Shown here piece after piece: positions 16,338 to 24,784 of a DNA stretch of 25,532 nucleotides. The position numbers and the translations under genes were made by a program. The DNA is from Glaciecola sp964418575 (GTDB lineage: Bacteria > Pseudomonadota > Gammaproteobacteria > Enterobacterales > Alteromonadaceae): contig CAYQMI010000051.1 in assembly GCA_964418575.1 (NCBI GenBank), positions 1 through 25,532 on the forward strand, in the 5' to 3' direction. Numbering within the stretch: position 1 is the first letter of the stretch; each line of letters begins with the position of its first letter. Under the pieces are notes generated by a model that ran no database searches, had not been told where the DNA came from, and worked only from the letters and a program-made list of their open reading frames with translations.

Positions 16338-17237
16338 CTAAGCTTTCGGCTTTAGAGATTCAAAAATACTGGAAAAATCCTTTTTACCGTTGCCGTTCAC
16401 ACTATGAAATTGATACAAAGATTTAGCTAATGAGCCCATTGGCACAATTGATTGATGGGTAGCGGCGGTTGCCATAGCTAAGCCTAGGTCTTTGTTCATT
16501 AGGTCGACCATAAAGCCACCTTGGTAGCCGTTAGATGAAGGCACATTTTCCATTACTCCCGGACATGGATTGTAGGTTTGCAGCGTCCAGTTATTGCCAG
16601 AGCTTTTTTGCATGATTTCGCTCATTACTTTTGCGTCTATGCCATTATCTATCGCTAACTGCAAAGCTTCGCTCGTTCCTGCCATAAGCACCGCTAGCAG
16701 CATATTATTACAAATTTTCGCTACTTGACCTGCCCCCGCCTCGCCTGCATGAAATATGTTTTTGCCCATTGCATTTAAAACGGGTTTGATTGCGTTGACT
16801 GTATCCGCTGCGCCACCTACAATAAACGTGAGCGTGCCCGCCGCAGCGCCAGCAACGCCGCCGGAGACTGGTGCATCGGCAAAGGCATGGCCACTTTGAG
16901 ATACGCGTTGTTCTATGCTTCGAGCGCATTCTGCTTCTATGGTGGAACAATCAATAAATATCGTGTGTGTTTTTGCACTTGCAACAATGCCAGGGGTTGA
17001 TTCGTCACCAAAATACAGGCGTTCAACATGATGTCCAGCTGGCAACATAGTAATTACAGCATCAGCGTTAAGCATTGCATCAGCCGGCGATTTAGCGCCA
17101 ATTGCTCCTTTCGCAACCAGTTGGTCTACCTGCGACTGCACTAAATCGTAAACTGTTACAGTAAAACCAGCTTGTATAAGGTTGGCCGCCATACCAGCGC
17201 CCATGTTACCCAATCCAAAAAACGCGATATTTTTCAT
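16338..17237 (-). CDS. mmsB: 3-hydroxyisobutyrate dehydrogenase
   Basis: Oxidises 3-hydroxyisobutyrate to methylmalonate semialdehyde with NAD+ in valine degradation. The 299-residue protein has the family's N-terminal Rossmann motif FFGLGNMGAGMAANL, ITMLPAGHHVE, a substrate-binding FADAPVSGGVAGAAAGTLTFIVGG, the catalytic-lysine segment GAGQVAKICNNMLL and a C-terminal MVDLMNKDLGLA. The frame opens at a TTG (17249), but ATG 17237 has GGAG six bases before it and starts at the conserved MKNIAFFG, so it is preferred. It starts one base after the end of the hydrolase gene and is the last gene of the operon, making the substrate for MmsA, the first gene product. Confidence 0.95.
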   Translation of the reverse strand: MKNIAFFGLGNMGAGMAANLIQAGFTVTVYDLVQSQVDQLVAKGAIGAKSPADAMLNADAVITMLPAGHHVERLYFGDESTPGIVASAKTHTIFIDCSTIEAECARSIEQRVSQSGHAFADAPVSGGVAGAAAGTLTFIVGGAADTVNAIKPVLNAMGKNIFHAGEAGAGQVAKICNNMLLAVLMAGTSEALQLAIDNGIDAKVMSEIMQKSSGNNWTLQTYNPCPGVMENVPSSNGYQGGFMVDLMNKDLGLAMATAATHQSIVPMGSLAKSLYQFHSVNGNGKKDFSSIFESLKPKA

Positions 17238-17238
17238 A

Positions 17239-18420
17239 CTACACTCCAAAGTCTTGTTCTAATTGTGCCAGCGGATGGCTTTGCTCTGCTTTGTTAGTAA
17301 ATCTCGAAAAGTGGGTACTGATAAGCGACTGAGGCACTTCGCTAATTGAAGCATATTGCCATTGAGGTGCATTGTCTTTGTCAATCAGTAAAGCTCTTAC
17401 GCCCTCTTGAAACTCACCCACTGCACCACAGGTAAATGCCATACTTAGTTCCATGCGAAAACATTCTGCAAGCGTCAGGTTTTTTGCTCTGCGTAACTGC
17501 TCGTGCACTAAATGCGCAGTAACCGCGCTTCCCCGCTGGTAGCCTTTAAATGCTTTTTGTAAATAGCCGTTGTCAGGCGCTTGCTCAACTACATCTTTTA
17601 GAAGAGTCTCAGCGTTTAGAATATTCTCGGTATTACCGAGTGGAGCTAAGGGCTCAATTAAAGCAGAAAGATTAGCCTCAGGAGTACTCGCTAGTTGCTC
17701 TGAATAATCTAAGGCCAAATCTACAACGCTCTGTTTGTTAATCGTATTGAGCGCGCACAATCTATCAACAAAAGCATCTCTTGCCGAATTAGGAACGATT
17801 GCATCGGAAATATCTAACAAACGCGTGTCTTGAGCATTTACGCTTGCTGCTGTTAAACCCAAAAATAGGCCGACTCCCGCTTTTAGTTTGTTTAAAAAGA
17901 AACTCCCTCCAACATCGGGAAACAAACCTATCGTTATTTCAGGCATCGCGATACGAGCGGTTTCAGTCACTAAGCGTATATGAGAGCCCATAAACAATCC
18001 CAAGCCACCGCCCATAATTATGCCATTACCCCAAACTATTATAGGTTTTGGAAATGTATGCAGGCAGTAATCTAAGCGATATTCTTGCGTAAAAAAGTCT
18101 TGTAAAAATTGAGGTGTCGAGGGCAAGTCGTCATCTTGTTTTGCGGCGCTGTTAGCCTTCATTGCATGATACATCGAAACAACATCGCCGCCAGCACAAA
18201 AAGCTTTGTCGGTGCAGCTATCTAGCATTACAGCAAGCACTGAGTCATCATTACGTATATCTTCAAGCGCCTGCAGCATAAGATTTACCATGTCTAAATC
18301 CAATGCATTTAATGCTTTGGGTTTATTCAGAGTAATAAGCGCTATCTTGCTGCTATTTTGACCAGCCTTCGCTTTACACGGTAAGTATTCAACAAGTACT
18401 TTTGGCTCAATTTCAGACAT
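17239..18420 (-). CDS. 3-hydroxyisobutyryl-CoA hydrolase
   Basis: Releases free 3-hydroxyisobutyrate from its CoA ester in valine degradation. The 393-residue crotonase-fold protein has the elongated HIBCH pattern: NALDLDMVNLM, FCAGGDVVSMYHA (oxyanion region), GNGIIMGGGLGLFMGSHIRLVTE, and MPEITIGLFPDVGGSFFLNKL, where the Glu and Asp match the catalytic pair of human HIBCH. A C-terminal helical part of over 150 residues distinguishes it from simple enoyl-CoA hydratases. It lies two bases after the acyl-CoA dehydrogenase and one base before mmsB, so is translated in the operon. It is unlikely to replace the missing hydratase step, because HIBCH-type enzymes act after hydration. Confidence 0.94.
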   Translation of the reverse strand: MSEIEPKVLVEYLPCKAKAGQNSSKIALITLNKPKALNALDLDMVNLMLQALEDIRNDDSVLAVMLDSCTDKAFCAGGDVVSMYHAMKANSAAKQDDDLPSTPQFLQDFFTQEYRLDYCLHTFPKPIIVWGNGIIMGGGLGLFMGSHIRLVTETARIAMPEITIGLFPDVGGSFFLNKLKAGVGLFLGLTAASVNAQDTRLLDISDAIVPNSARDAFVDRLCALNTINKQSVVDLALDYSEQLASTPEANLSALIEPLAPLGNTENILNAETLLKDVVEQAPDNGYLQKAFKGYQRGSAVTAHLVHEQLRRAKNLTLAECFRMELSMAFTCGAVGEFQEGVRALLIDKDNAPQWQYASISEVPQSLISTHFSRFTNKAEQSHPLAQLEQDFGV

Positions 18421-18422
18421 GC

Positions 18423-19577
18423 TTACAAGACCTCAGCTTCATCACTTAACAAACGTCTGCCAATGATCACGCGCATGATTTCATTTGTGCCTTCAAGAAT
18501 TTGATGCACACGCACATCTCTAACATGACGCTCTAGCGGGTATTCTTTGATATAGCCATAGCCACCATGTATTTGCAGTGCTTGATTGCACACTTCAAAA
18601 CCTACATCGGTCGCAAAACGTTTTGCCATTGCACAATAAGTGGTTTTATCAGCGTGTTCATTATCAATTTTACTCGCCGCAAGACGCACCATTTGGCGTG
18701 CGGCAACAAGCTCTGTTGCCATGTCAGCAAGTTTAAATTGTAAAGCCTGAAAACTCGCTAAGGTTTTACCAAATTGTGAACGCTCATGCATGTAGGCTCT
18801 GGCAGTATTTAGCGCCTGTTGTGCAGTACCTATGGAGCAAGTTGCGATATTTATTCGCCCGCCATCGAGACCTTGCATGGCAAATTTAAACCCATCGCCT
18901 TCTTCACCTAAGCGGCTTGACTCATCCACTACAACATCTTCGAAGCTAACCATACGCGTTGGCTGTGCGTTCCACCCCATTTTCTCCTCGGCTTTACCGT
19001 AGGAAATACCTTCTGCGTCGGCAGGCACTACGAATGCGCTCACGCCACTTGGACCTTTGCCACCTGTGCGCGCCATAACCACAAGCACTTGCGTTTCGCC
19101 GGCCCCAGAGATAAACATTTTAGAGCCATTCAAGTGGTATTTACCTTCGCTCAATTTTGCCGAGGTTAATAGCGAGCCCGCGTCCGACCCTGCGCCAGGT
19201 TCGGTGAGGCAATAACTAGCAATACATTCACCAGCAACCAGTTTATCCATCCACTGAGATTTAACTTGCTCAGTGCCCCACTTTGCCACCATCCAAGTGG
19301 CCATATTGTGAATGGTAAGCATGGCGGTAGTGGTAGTGCAGCCCATGGCTAATTGCTCAAAAATGATGGATGAGTCTAAACGGCTTAAACCCAAGCCACC
19401 TGCATCCTCTGGCGTGTATAAGCTACAAAATCCGAGTTCACCTGCCTTTTTGATCACATCAACCGGAAAATGATGCTCTTTGTCCCACTGAGCGGCAAAA
19501 GGTGCCATCTCAGTTTCAGCAAATTGCTTTGCGGTTTGTGCGAATGCAACTTGATCTTCATTTAATTCAAAATTCAT
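18423..19577 (-). CDS. Acyl-CoA dehydrogenase, probable isobutyryl-CoA dehydrogenase
   Basis: A 384-residue FAD enzyme that by context oxidises isobutyryl-CoA to methacrylyl-CoA. Visible features are an N-terminal helical domain (about 1-120), CLTEPGAGSDAGSL for FAD binding, the middle beta domain, GGRINIATCSIGTAQQALNTA, and the C-terminal HQILEGTNEIMRVIIGR with catalytic Glu362. This matches the ACAD8-like branch; specificity for isobutyryl-CoA is inferred from its place between mmsA and the 3-hydroxyisobutyryl-CoA hydrolase. ATG 19577 begins MNFELNEDQ, typical for the family. It lies about 49 bases downstream of mmsA. Electrons would go to ETF; no etf genes are here. Confidence 0.93.
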   Translation of the reverse strand: MNFELNEDQVAFAQTAKQFAETEMAPFAAQWDKEHHFPVDVIKKAGELGFCSLYTPEDAGGLGLSRLDSSIIFEQLAMGCTTTTAMLTIHNMATWMVAKWGTEQVKSQWMDKLVAGECIASYCLTEPGAGSDAGSLLTSAKLSEGKYHLNGSKMFISGAGETQVLVVMARTGGKGPSGVSAFVVPADAEGISYGKAEEKMGWNAQPTRMVSFEDVVVDESSRLGEEGDGFKFAMQGLDGGRINIATCSIGTAQQALNTARAYMHERSQFGKTLASFQALQFKLADMATELVAARQMVRLAASKIDNEHADKTTYCAMAKRFATDVGFEVCNQALQIHGGYGYIKEYPLERHVRDVRVHQILEGTNEIMRVIIGRRLLSDEAEVL

Positions 19578-19626
19578 GTTTGCTTCCTATTTACTGCGTT
19601 CAGGATTAACTTAGCTAACTCATCTC

Positions 19627-21123
19627 TTAGCGAAGATTGATAGTCATGTTAGGGCTGTTACCTTGATCGGCTTCATCATCAAACCAGCGCGCGGTAATGG
19701 TTTTTGTTTCGGTATAAAAACGAATTGCTTGCTTACCATATGCATGCAGGTCGCCATAGAAAGAGTTTTTCCAACCAGTGAATGAGAAAAACGGAAGTGG
19801 CACAGGAATCGGCACATTAATGCCAACCTGACCTACTTCAACATTGCTCTGATAGTTTCGCGCTGCGGCTCCACTTGCGGTAAAAATGCTAGTGCCGTTA
19901 CCAAATGGATTAGCATTAACCAGTTGAATGGCGTCTTCTAGAGTATCAACCTGCACGCAGCATAATACCGGACCAAATATTTCTTCTTGATAAATCGCCA
20001 TATCAGCCGTTACGCCAGCAAACACCGTTGGGCCAACCCAATTACCACTCTCGTAACCGTCTACAGTGAATTCACTACCGTCGACTAAACAAGTGGCACC
20101 TTGCTCCTTACCTTGTTGGATTAGGTCAAGCACTCGCGCTTTCGCTTGCGGGCTAATTAAAGGGCCAAAACCAGCAGACTCGTCATTCCAAAGTCCCGGC
20201 TTAACCGCGCCGATTTTCTCGGCAAGCTCAGGTATCCAATTCGCGCTATCACCAACAAATACCGCAACCGATATTGCCATACAACGTTGACCCGCTGCGC
20301 CCACGGAAGCTCCCACTAAATTGTTAAGGACTTTATCTTTGTTCGCATCGGGCATGATCACCGAATGGTTTTTCGCGCCGGCAAAACACTGCGCGCGCTT
20401 CATATTTGACGTGGCCGTGCGGTAAATATGCTGACCAACTGGCACACTGCCTACAAAGGAAACCGCTTTAATATCTTCGTGCCCTAACAAATGATTAACT
20501 TGGTCTTTGCCGCCATGCACAATATTAAGCACGCCTGCTGGTGCACCTGCTTGCATAAACAGCTCTGCTAGCTTCATTGGTGTAGCTGGATCTTGTTCTG
20601 AAGGTTTAAGCACAAAGGTGTTACCTGCGGCAATTGCCATTGGGAACATCCATAGCGGTATCATGGCGGGGAAGTTAAACGGGGTGATGCCTAAGCACAC
20701 GCCTAAAGGCTGGATCATAGAATAGGTGTCGATATCTGTAGCAACATTTTCAACAGTCTCACCCATCATCATAGAGGCAATATTAGCGGCTTGTTCAACC
20801 ACTTCAATTCCACGCCAAACATCCCCTTTTGCATCTTCGAAAGTCTTGCCGGTTTCTTTTGAAAGAATTGTCGCTATTTCATCATGATGTTCTTTTAACA
20901 GGTGTTGATAGCGCAACATCACTCGGGCACGTTCAGATACCGGTACCTTTTTCCAGGTGTTAAATGCTTCTTTAGCGCAGCCCACTGCTCTTTCAATTTC
21001 AAGCTCTGTCGAAATTGGTAAATGCGCAATAACGTCGTTATTAGCAGGGTTGGTGACTTCAATCATGTCTGTGGATGTTGAGTCTTCGAATTGTCCGTTT
21101 ATTAGTTGCTGAACTTTTTGCAT
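19627..21123 (-). CDS. mmsA: Methylmalonate-semialdehyde dehydrogenase (CoA-acylating)
   Basis: Converts methylmalonate semialdehyde, NAD+ and CoA to propionyl-CoA, CO2 and NADH, the last step specific to valine. The 498-residue ALDH-fold protein shows GITPFNFPAMIPLWMFPMAIA (Asn150), LKPSEQDP, VSFVGSVPVG, FAGAKNHSVIMPDA and GQRCMAIS with catalytic Cys281. Asn in AGAKNH, where hydrolytic aldehyde dehydrogenases have a general-base Glu, is the mark of this CoA-dependent family. AGGAA lies seven bases before ATG 21123. First gene of a four-gene minus-strand operon whose promoter carries a MerR-type palindrome at 21202-21217. Confidence 0.96.
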   Translation of the reverse strand: MQKVQQLINGQFEDSTSTDMIEVTNPANNDVIAHLPISTELEIERAVGCAKEAFNTWKKVPVSERARVMLRYQHLLKEHHDEIATILSKETGKTFEDAKGDVWRGIEVVEQAANIASMMMGETVENVATDIDTYSMIQPLGVCLGITPFNFPAMIPLWMFPMAIAAGNTFVLKPSEQDPATPMKLAELFMQAGAPAGVLNIVHGGKDQVNHLLGHEDIKAVSFVGSVPVGQHIYRTATSNMKRAQCFAGAKNHSVIMPDANKDKVLNNLVGASVGAAGQRCMAISVAVFVGDSANWIPELAEKIGAVKPGLWNDESAGFGPLISPQAKARVLDLIQQGKEQGATCLVDGSEFTVDGYESGNWVGPTVFAGVTADMAIYQEEIFGPVLCCVQVDTLEDAIQLVNANPFGNGTSIFTASGAAARNYQSNVEVGQVGINVPIPVPLPFFSFTGWKNSFYGDLHAYGKQAIRFYTETKTITARWFDDEADQGNSPNMTINLR

Positions 21124-21505
21124 GAGAAATTCCTAAATGGTCGAAATATGCGTGCTTTTGCGATAGTAATAGGTCACAAAACTTGCTCTTTTCATCTTAC
21201 CTTTACGTTAACGTAAACTATAAATGATCGGCCTATCCCTTGTAAATCTTTTGTTAAACAAAGCGCAATATTTTGATGGAAGTTTGCGCTAACAATGATG
21301 CCGCGTAGCAAACACCAAAATCGAGGACAGAAGTATTTCACTCTCCTGCCGATAGCTATTAATTAAGAGATGTTTGCGACACAAATTACTTTGTCCCACT
21401 TATCAGAGAATGCGATTAAAGAGACATGTGAAACAAAGACTCCGGTATACATTCATATACAATTCGAGCACTTTTTAAACAGCCTGACATGCTAAACTCA
21501 AGCGG
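21124..21505. other. Divergent intergenic region, mmsA / receiver-TPR gene
   Basis: The 382-base gap holds the mmsA promoter-operator described at 21194-21224. The right part, nearer the receiver gene, has -10-like TATACA runs around 21446-21461 but no clear -35. I see no repeat, RNA gene or coding frame in it. Confidence 0.5.
21194..21224 (-). promoter_or_regulatory. mmsA operon promoter with LiuR-like (MerR-type) operator
   Basis: Read on the minus strand, TTTATA (21219-21224) and TAAGAT (21194-21199) each match four of six consensus bases and are separated by 19 bases rather than 17. That spacer contains the perfect 16-base palindrome TTTACGTTAACGTAAA (21202-21217). A long spacer filled by a palindrome is the hallmark of MerR-family control, and the sequence resembles the LiuR box that regulates branched-chain amino-acid degradation in gammaproteobacteria. 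The mmsA start is about 64 bases beyond the predicted transcription start. The regulator gene is not in the window. Confidence 0.75.
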
Positions 21506-23176
21506 ATGAAAATTGTTCATAAAGAGCAAATACATATGATTAAGTTAGATGGATACATAGCCCCAGCAAAGTCGAGTCTTCGCATTGCCATTGTGGAAGA
21601 TAATACTACTGCGCGTATGAACCTACGTAGCCATTTACTCTCTATCGATAGTTTCGACATTGCTAGCTATAGCAACGGAAAAGAATTGCGAAATGGTCTG
21701 CGAACCACTAATTTTGATATTGTCTTTATTGATTTTCACTTGGGCCAAGCAAAAAATGGTGTAGAGTGGATTCAGCAACTCGTGGAGAGCGGTGCCTTTA
21801 AGCCTTCAATGGGTCTGTTTTTTGTGACCTCCGACAGTCTTCCGCAAACCATTGGGCAAATTTTAGACCTATACCCCGACGTCATCATTATCAAACCCTA
21901 TACCATCAAAAGCCTCACTACTAACGTCAAACATTATCTAAATGCCCGTAAAAGTCTGCTCCCTGCTCTGCAGTATATGGATGCAAACCGCAATGATTCA
22001 GCATTAAAGTTTGTTGATGACAGTTTAACAAAGGGCATTCCGAAGCGCCTTGAAGCAGACTTTATTAAATTAAAAGGTCGCTTACTGCTGCTAGACAAAA
22101 AGTTTGAAGAAGCGACGAAGCTATATTCTTCGGTTCTTGAGCGCTCTAGCGGCGTACTGTGGGCACATTGGGGTTTGATTAAAAGTGAGTTTTTTACCGG
22201 CAAATGGCAACACTGTAAAAAAATGCTCGACCGTTTAATTGAAGAAAGCTTAACCAAAGACAAAGCATACGAGTGGCTTGCCAGTGTTGAAATTGGTAAG
22301 AAAAACTATGTTGTAGCAGAACAATTGCTCGACAATATCAAAGACGGCGAACTAACTATTCAAGCAACCCGCCTAAAAACACTTTGCTATAAGATGCAGG
22401 GAAAATCTGAAGATGCCCTCGCTCTGCTCGAGAAAAAGGTACAGAGCAATTTGTCGGTGAAAGAACGATTAGTAGATTTTGCGATGGAGCTTGCTCGCTA
22501 TCATCTGCATTTAGCAGAACAGTTCAACGAAACGCAAAATCTAGACAATGTATCCGCCGCAAGGGTAATGCTAGGCAAAGCTACAAAAGGGATTACCGAT
22601 CGCCAATCTGAATTTCAAAAAGATACCTTGCTCGCGCTTTCATTTTTATTAGATGACGACAAGGTCAGAGCTGAGCGCATCATAAGCGAAACCAGCCAAG
22701 TGAATCAGTTTACGAAAAAAAGCATCAGTACAAACATCGACGCAGTCAAAGTCTGGTTTGGCTTAGGTCATGCTGATAAAGCAAAAGAGATTTTAGATGA
22801 GTGCGATAAACAGTTGCTCACGCATGAAAACCACATCGAAAGTTTGATTGCCGCAGACTTACTGCTGAATACCGAAAAGTCCATTGGCGTGGGCAAAGAA
22901 AGAGCGATAATGATTAATGAAAAAGGAATGCATGAGTATAAAAGTCATCAGTACCAAAATGCACTTAACTACTTTTACCGAGCACACAGCATGTATCCGG
23001 GCGTGCCCGCTTTTGCCTTAAATTTATTGCAGTGTATGACAGACGCGAAGCAAACTGAGTACAAAAACGTAAATATAGACAATCTTATACTAGAGTTAAG
23101 CTCTATTTCGCTGTCTCAGAGCAACCTTAAACGTATGGATTCGATAAAAGAAAAGCTAGCTAAAATAGCCTGTTAA
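21506..23176 (+). CDS. Response regulator receiver domain fused to TPR repeats
   Basis: A 556-residue cytoplasmic protein. The N-terminal receiver (about 25-150) has the acidic Glu31-Asp32 in VEDN, the phospho-acceptor Asp76 in FIDFHLG, Thr108 and Lys130 in IIIKPYT, so it should be phosphorylated. The rest (about 155-550) is helical, with repeated tetratricopeptide-like units, e.g. AKGRL...KKFEEATKLYSSVLE, LWAHWGLIKSEFFTGKW, YQNALNYFYRAHSMYPGVPAFALNLL. There is no DNA-binding or enzymatic output, so it probably acts by protein contacts. No histidine kinase gene is adjacent. Two in-frame starts (21506, 21536) are possible; neither has a strong ribosome site. Similar proteins occur in Shewanella and Alteromonas; their partners are mostly unknown. 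Confidence 0.88.
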   Translation: MKIVHKEQIHMIKLDGYIAPAKSSLRIAIVEDNTTARMNLRSHLLSIDSFDIASYSNGKELRNGLRTTNFDIVFIDFHLGQAKNGVEWIQQLVESGAFKPSMGLFFVTSDSLPQTIGQILDLYPDVIIIKPYTIKSLTTNVKHYLNARKSLLPALQYMDANRNDSALKFVDDSLTKGIPKRLEADFIKLKGRLLLLDKKFEEATKLYSSVLERSSGVLWAHWGLIKSEFFTGKWQHCKKMLDRLIEESLTKDKAYEWLASVEIGKKNYVVAEQLLDNIKDGELTIQATRLKTLCYKMQGKSEDALALLEKKVQSNLSVKERLVDFAMELARYHLHLAEQFNETQNLDNVSAARVMLGKATKGITDRQSEFQKDTLLALSFLLDDDKVRAERIISETSQVNQFTKKSISTNIDAVKVWFGLGHADKAKEILDECDKQLLTHENHIESLIAADLLLNTEKSIGVGKERAIMINEKGMHEYKSHQYQNALNYFYRAHSMYPGVPAFALNLLQCMTDAKQTEYKNVNIDNLILELSSISLSQSNLKRMDSIKEKLAKIAC

Positions 23177-23309
23177 TCAGCTAGCGAGTCAACAGCTCTG
23201 CTTATAGTTGCTTATTCATCATAACGAATACACTTTTCACTTACTCATGTTACTCTTTTAGCATATTTTAAATAGCGTTAATCAAACGCGCTTATATGCT
23301 GAGGCTTTC

Positions 23310-23798
23310 ATGGCAACATCTATACACTCACATCAACTCACCCTGAACAATGGTGACACGCTCGACTTGTCAGAATACAAAGGCAAGGTAGTTTTGATTG
23401 TAAATACCGCGAGTAAATGCGGCTTTACGCCGCAATACGACGGACTAGAAAAGCTATATCAAACTTATAAAGATAAAGGCTTAATGGTAATTGGATGTCC
23501 ATGTGACCAGTTTGGTCATCAAGAGCCAGGAAATGATGACGAAATTTCGCAGTTTTGTACCATGAATTTTGGCGTGAGCTTTCCCTTAACGGCCAAGCTC
23601 GAAGTAAATGGTGAGAACACTGCTGAACTTTATAACACCCTAAAGTCTGAAGCTCCCGGCTTGCTCGGTTCTCGCAGAATCAAATGGAATTTCACGAAGT
23701 TTTTAGTGAATAAACAAGGCAAGGTGATAAAACGTTATGCGCCTACTACCAAACCTATCGATATCAGCGAGGATATTGAAAGCGCGTTATCAGAATAG
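23310..23798 (+). CDS. Glutathione peroxidase family protein
   Basis: Reduces hydrogen or lipid peroxides in the cytoplasm with thiol electrons, from glutathione or thioredoxin. The 162-residue protein has the peroxidatic Cys37 in NTASKCGFTPQY, Gln67 in CPCDQFGHQEPG, Trp126 and Asn127 in IKWNFTKFLV, and the probable resolving Cys83 in FCTMNFGV. The resolving Cys and its short, monomeric form are typical of bacterial/plant thioredoxin-dependent members, so electrons may come from thioredoxin rather than glutathione. It is a Cys, not selenocysteine, enzyme. GAGG lies five bases before ATG 23310. It stands alone, next to the end of the cassette array. Confidence 0.95.
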   Translation: MATSIHSHQLTLNNGDTLDLSEYKGKVVLIVNTASKCGFTPQYDGLEKLYQTYKDKGLMVIGCPCDQFGHQEPGNDDEISQFCTMNFGVSFPLTAKLEVNGENTAELYNTLKSEAPGLLGSRRIKWNFTKFLVNKQGKVIKRYAPTTKPIDISEDIESALSE

Positions 23799-23887
23799 TT
23801 TCAATATAATTTTTATGTGGCAAGCAATATCGATTTAAATTTAGTGGGTGGTTACTGTAGTGATGTGATTATCAAGTGAAACTGTCG

Positions 23888-23916
23888 GTCTAATTCAAGT
23901 AAGCGCCTTGTTAGGT
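23888..23916 (-). repeat. Truncated or degenerate attC-like site at the array end
   Basis: On the minus strand the R''-type box ACCTAAC (23910-23916) contains the stop of the DUF523 gene. Only 15 bases on is a weak R'-like ATTAGAC (23888-23894). CTAA-CAAG pairs with CTTG-TTAG across a 7-base loop with a two-base bulge. It is much shorter than the 65-74 nt sites of the other cassettes, suggesting a partly deleted attC. Confidence 0.4.
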
Positions 23917-24399
23917 GCGTTCTTCATAATCACTGCGCAGTTTATAAATGTTATGTTGGTTATAAATTGTAACTCCATTTCTAACTAGCAATGCACTTGC
24001 CACTCCCCTTCCCCGTTTCTTTATACCTTTAAATTTTCCGTTATAGATATGAGTGCTTCCGCATGACGGACTGTTCTCTGTTAAGACAGCAAGTTTAATG
24101 TTGTAAGATTCACACTTCTCCAAGGCTAGCTTGGCACCAACTAAAAAAGAGGTAGTGAAATTTACTCCGTTTTCCCCAAAAATTTGTGATGTTCCATCTA
24201 ACACATCGTCCCCAGATCCGAATATTATCTCTGCAGGTGCTCTGGGGGTGGGTAATCCTGCAGAAACTTCTGGGCAAAACGGAACGATTTGAAATGTTGA
24301 TGAAAGCCAGTCGTAATCACTGCGTTTGATTGATAAAGAGCTTCTGTTGTAACGTACTTTATTACCGAGCAAACAGGAGCTTACCAAAATTTTTTCCAT
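23911..24399 (-). CDS. DUF523 family protein (cassette-borne)
   Basis: A 162-residue cytoplasmic protein of the DUF523 (YbbK-like) family. It has the conserved cysteine motifs SSCLLGNKVRYN (Cys9), PFCPEVSAGLPTPRAPAE (Cys42) and ENSPSCGSTHIYNG (Cys113), which suggest a metal or cluster site; function is not established. GGTGG precedes ATG 24399 by about 8 bases. The stop TAA lies inside the attC R'' box, and the attC-like site at 24421-24489 ends 21 bases before its start, so the gene fits a single-gene integron cassette. It is not part of the usual chromosomal context that I know for this family. Confidence 0.88.
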   Translation of the reverse strand: MEKILVSSCLLGNKVRYNRSSLSIKRSDYDWLSSTFQIVPFCPEVSAGLPTPRAPAEIIFGSGDDVLDGTSQIFGENGVNFTTSFLVGAKLALEKCESYNIKLAVLTENSPSCGSTHIYNGKFKGIKKRGRGVASALLVRNGVTIYNQHNIYKLRSDYEERT

Positions 24400-24420
24400 A
24401 GGTTAATCCACCAAATGAGT

Positions 24421-24489
24421 ACCTAACACCTTGCATAAGCGGTTTGGCAGCGCTTTTCTGACAAATCCGTCTTCATCGTTTTGTTAATT
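24421..24489 (-). repeat. attC-like recombination site (toxin cassette end)
   Basis: Read on the minus strand: R''-like AATTAAC (24483-24489, partly degenerate), a stem in which AAGACGGATTTG pairs with CAAACCGCTT leaving two unpaired A bases, then R' GTTAGGT (24421-24427), which fits GTTRRRY. The length is 69 nt. Unpaired bases on one arm of an imperfect palindrome are the feature recognised by the integron integrase. The toxin stop codon is inside R''. Confidence 0.75.
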
Positions 24490-24779
24490 GCGGTCATTCC
24501 AATAGCTTGGCTTACGATGATTATGCATAAGCGCAACAACATAAATTGTTTTTTCGTCTACGTTTTTATAAATAACAGAATACGGGAATCGACTTAAGAT
24601 AAAGCGCCTATGATATTGTCCCATTTTAGGCCAAGTTAGCGGTAAGGATTTGATAGAATTAAAGGCATCGTCTAGCTCTTGTACGAACTCGTACCAAGAC
24701 CTTTTTCTTGTTCTTGATACCAATCAAAGGACGATTTGATTTCTTCTGTGGTGTCTGGGTGAAATAATAATTCAGGCAT
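24484..24779 (-). pseudogene. RelE/ParE-like toxin, frameshifted
   Basis: The gene begins at ATG 24779, five bases after the antitoxin stop, and reads MPELLFHPDTTEEIKSSFDW...EKGLG in one frame. From about 24694-24697 the protein continues in another frame as YEFVQELDDAFNSIKSLP, the normal middle of a ParE/RelE toxin, to KPSYWNDRN and stop TAA 24484. A single missing base near GGTCTTGGTACGAG explains this: the span is 296 bases, and 297 would give an intact 98-residue protein. As written, a truncated 35-residue peptide would be made, or an in-frame start from the downstream part. It is either a disabled toxin or a sequencing error. It is the partner of the upstream antitoxin. Confidence 0.82.
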
Positions 24780-24784
24780 ATAGC

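Noticed and set aside
16345..16366. Hairpin CTCTAAGC...GCTTTAGAG at the end of mmsB as a terminator
   Set aside because: It lies mostly within the last codons, has a bulge, and no T tract follows on the minus strand.
17239..18420. Calling this gene a plain enoyl-CoA hydratase that fills the missing step
   Set aside because: The 393-residue length and the MPEITIGLFPDVG motif are those of 3-hydroxyisobutyryl-CoA hydrolase.
23155..23185. Inverted repeat GCTAGCT/AGCTAGC around the stop of the receiver-TPR gene
   Set aside because: The loop is long and there is no T run, so it does not look like an intrinsic terminator.
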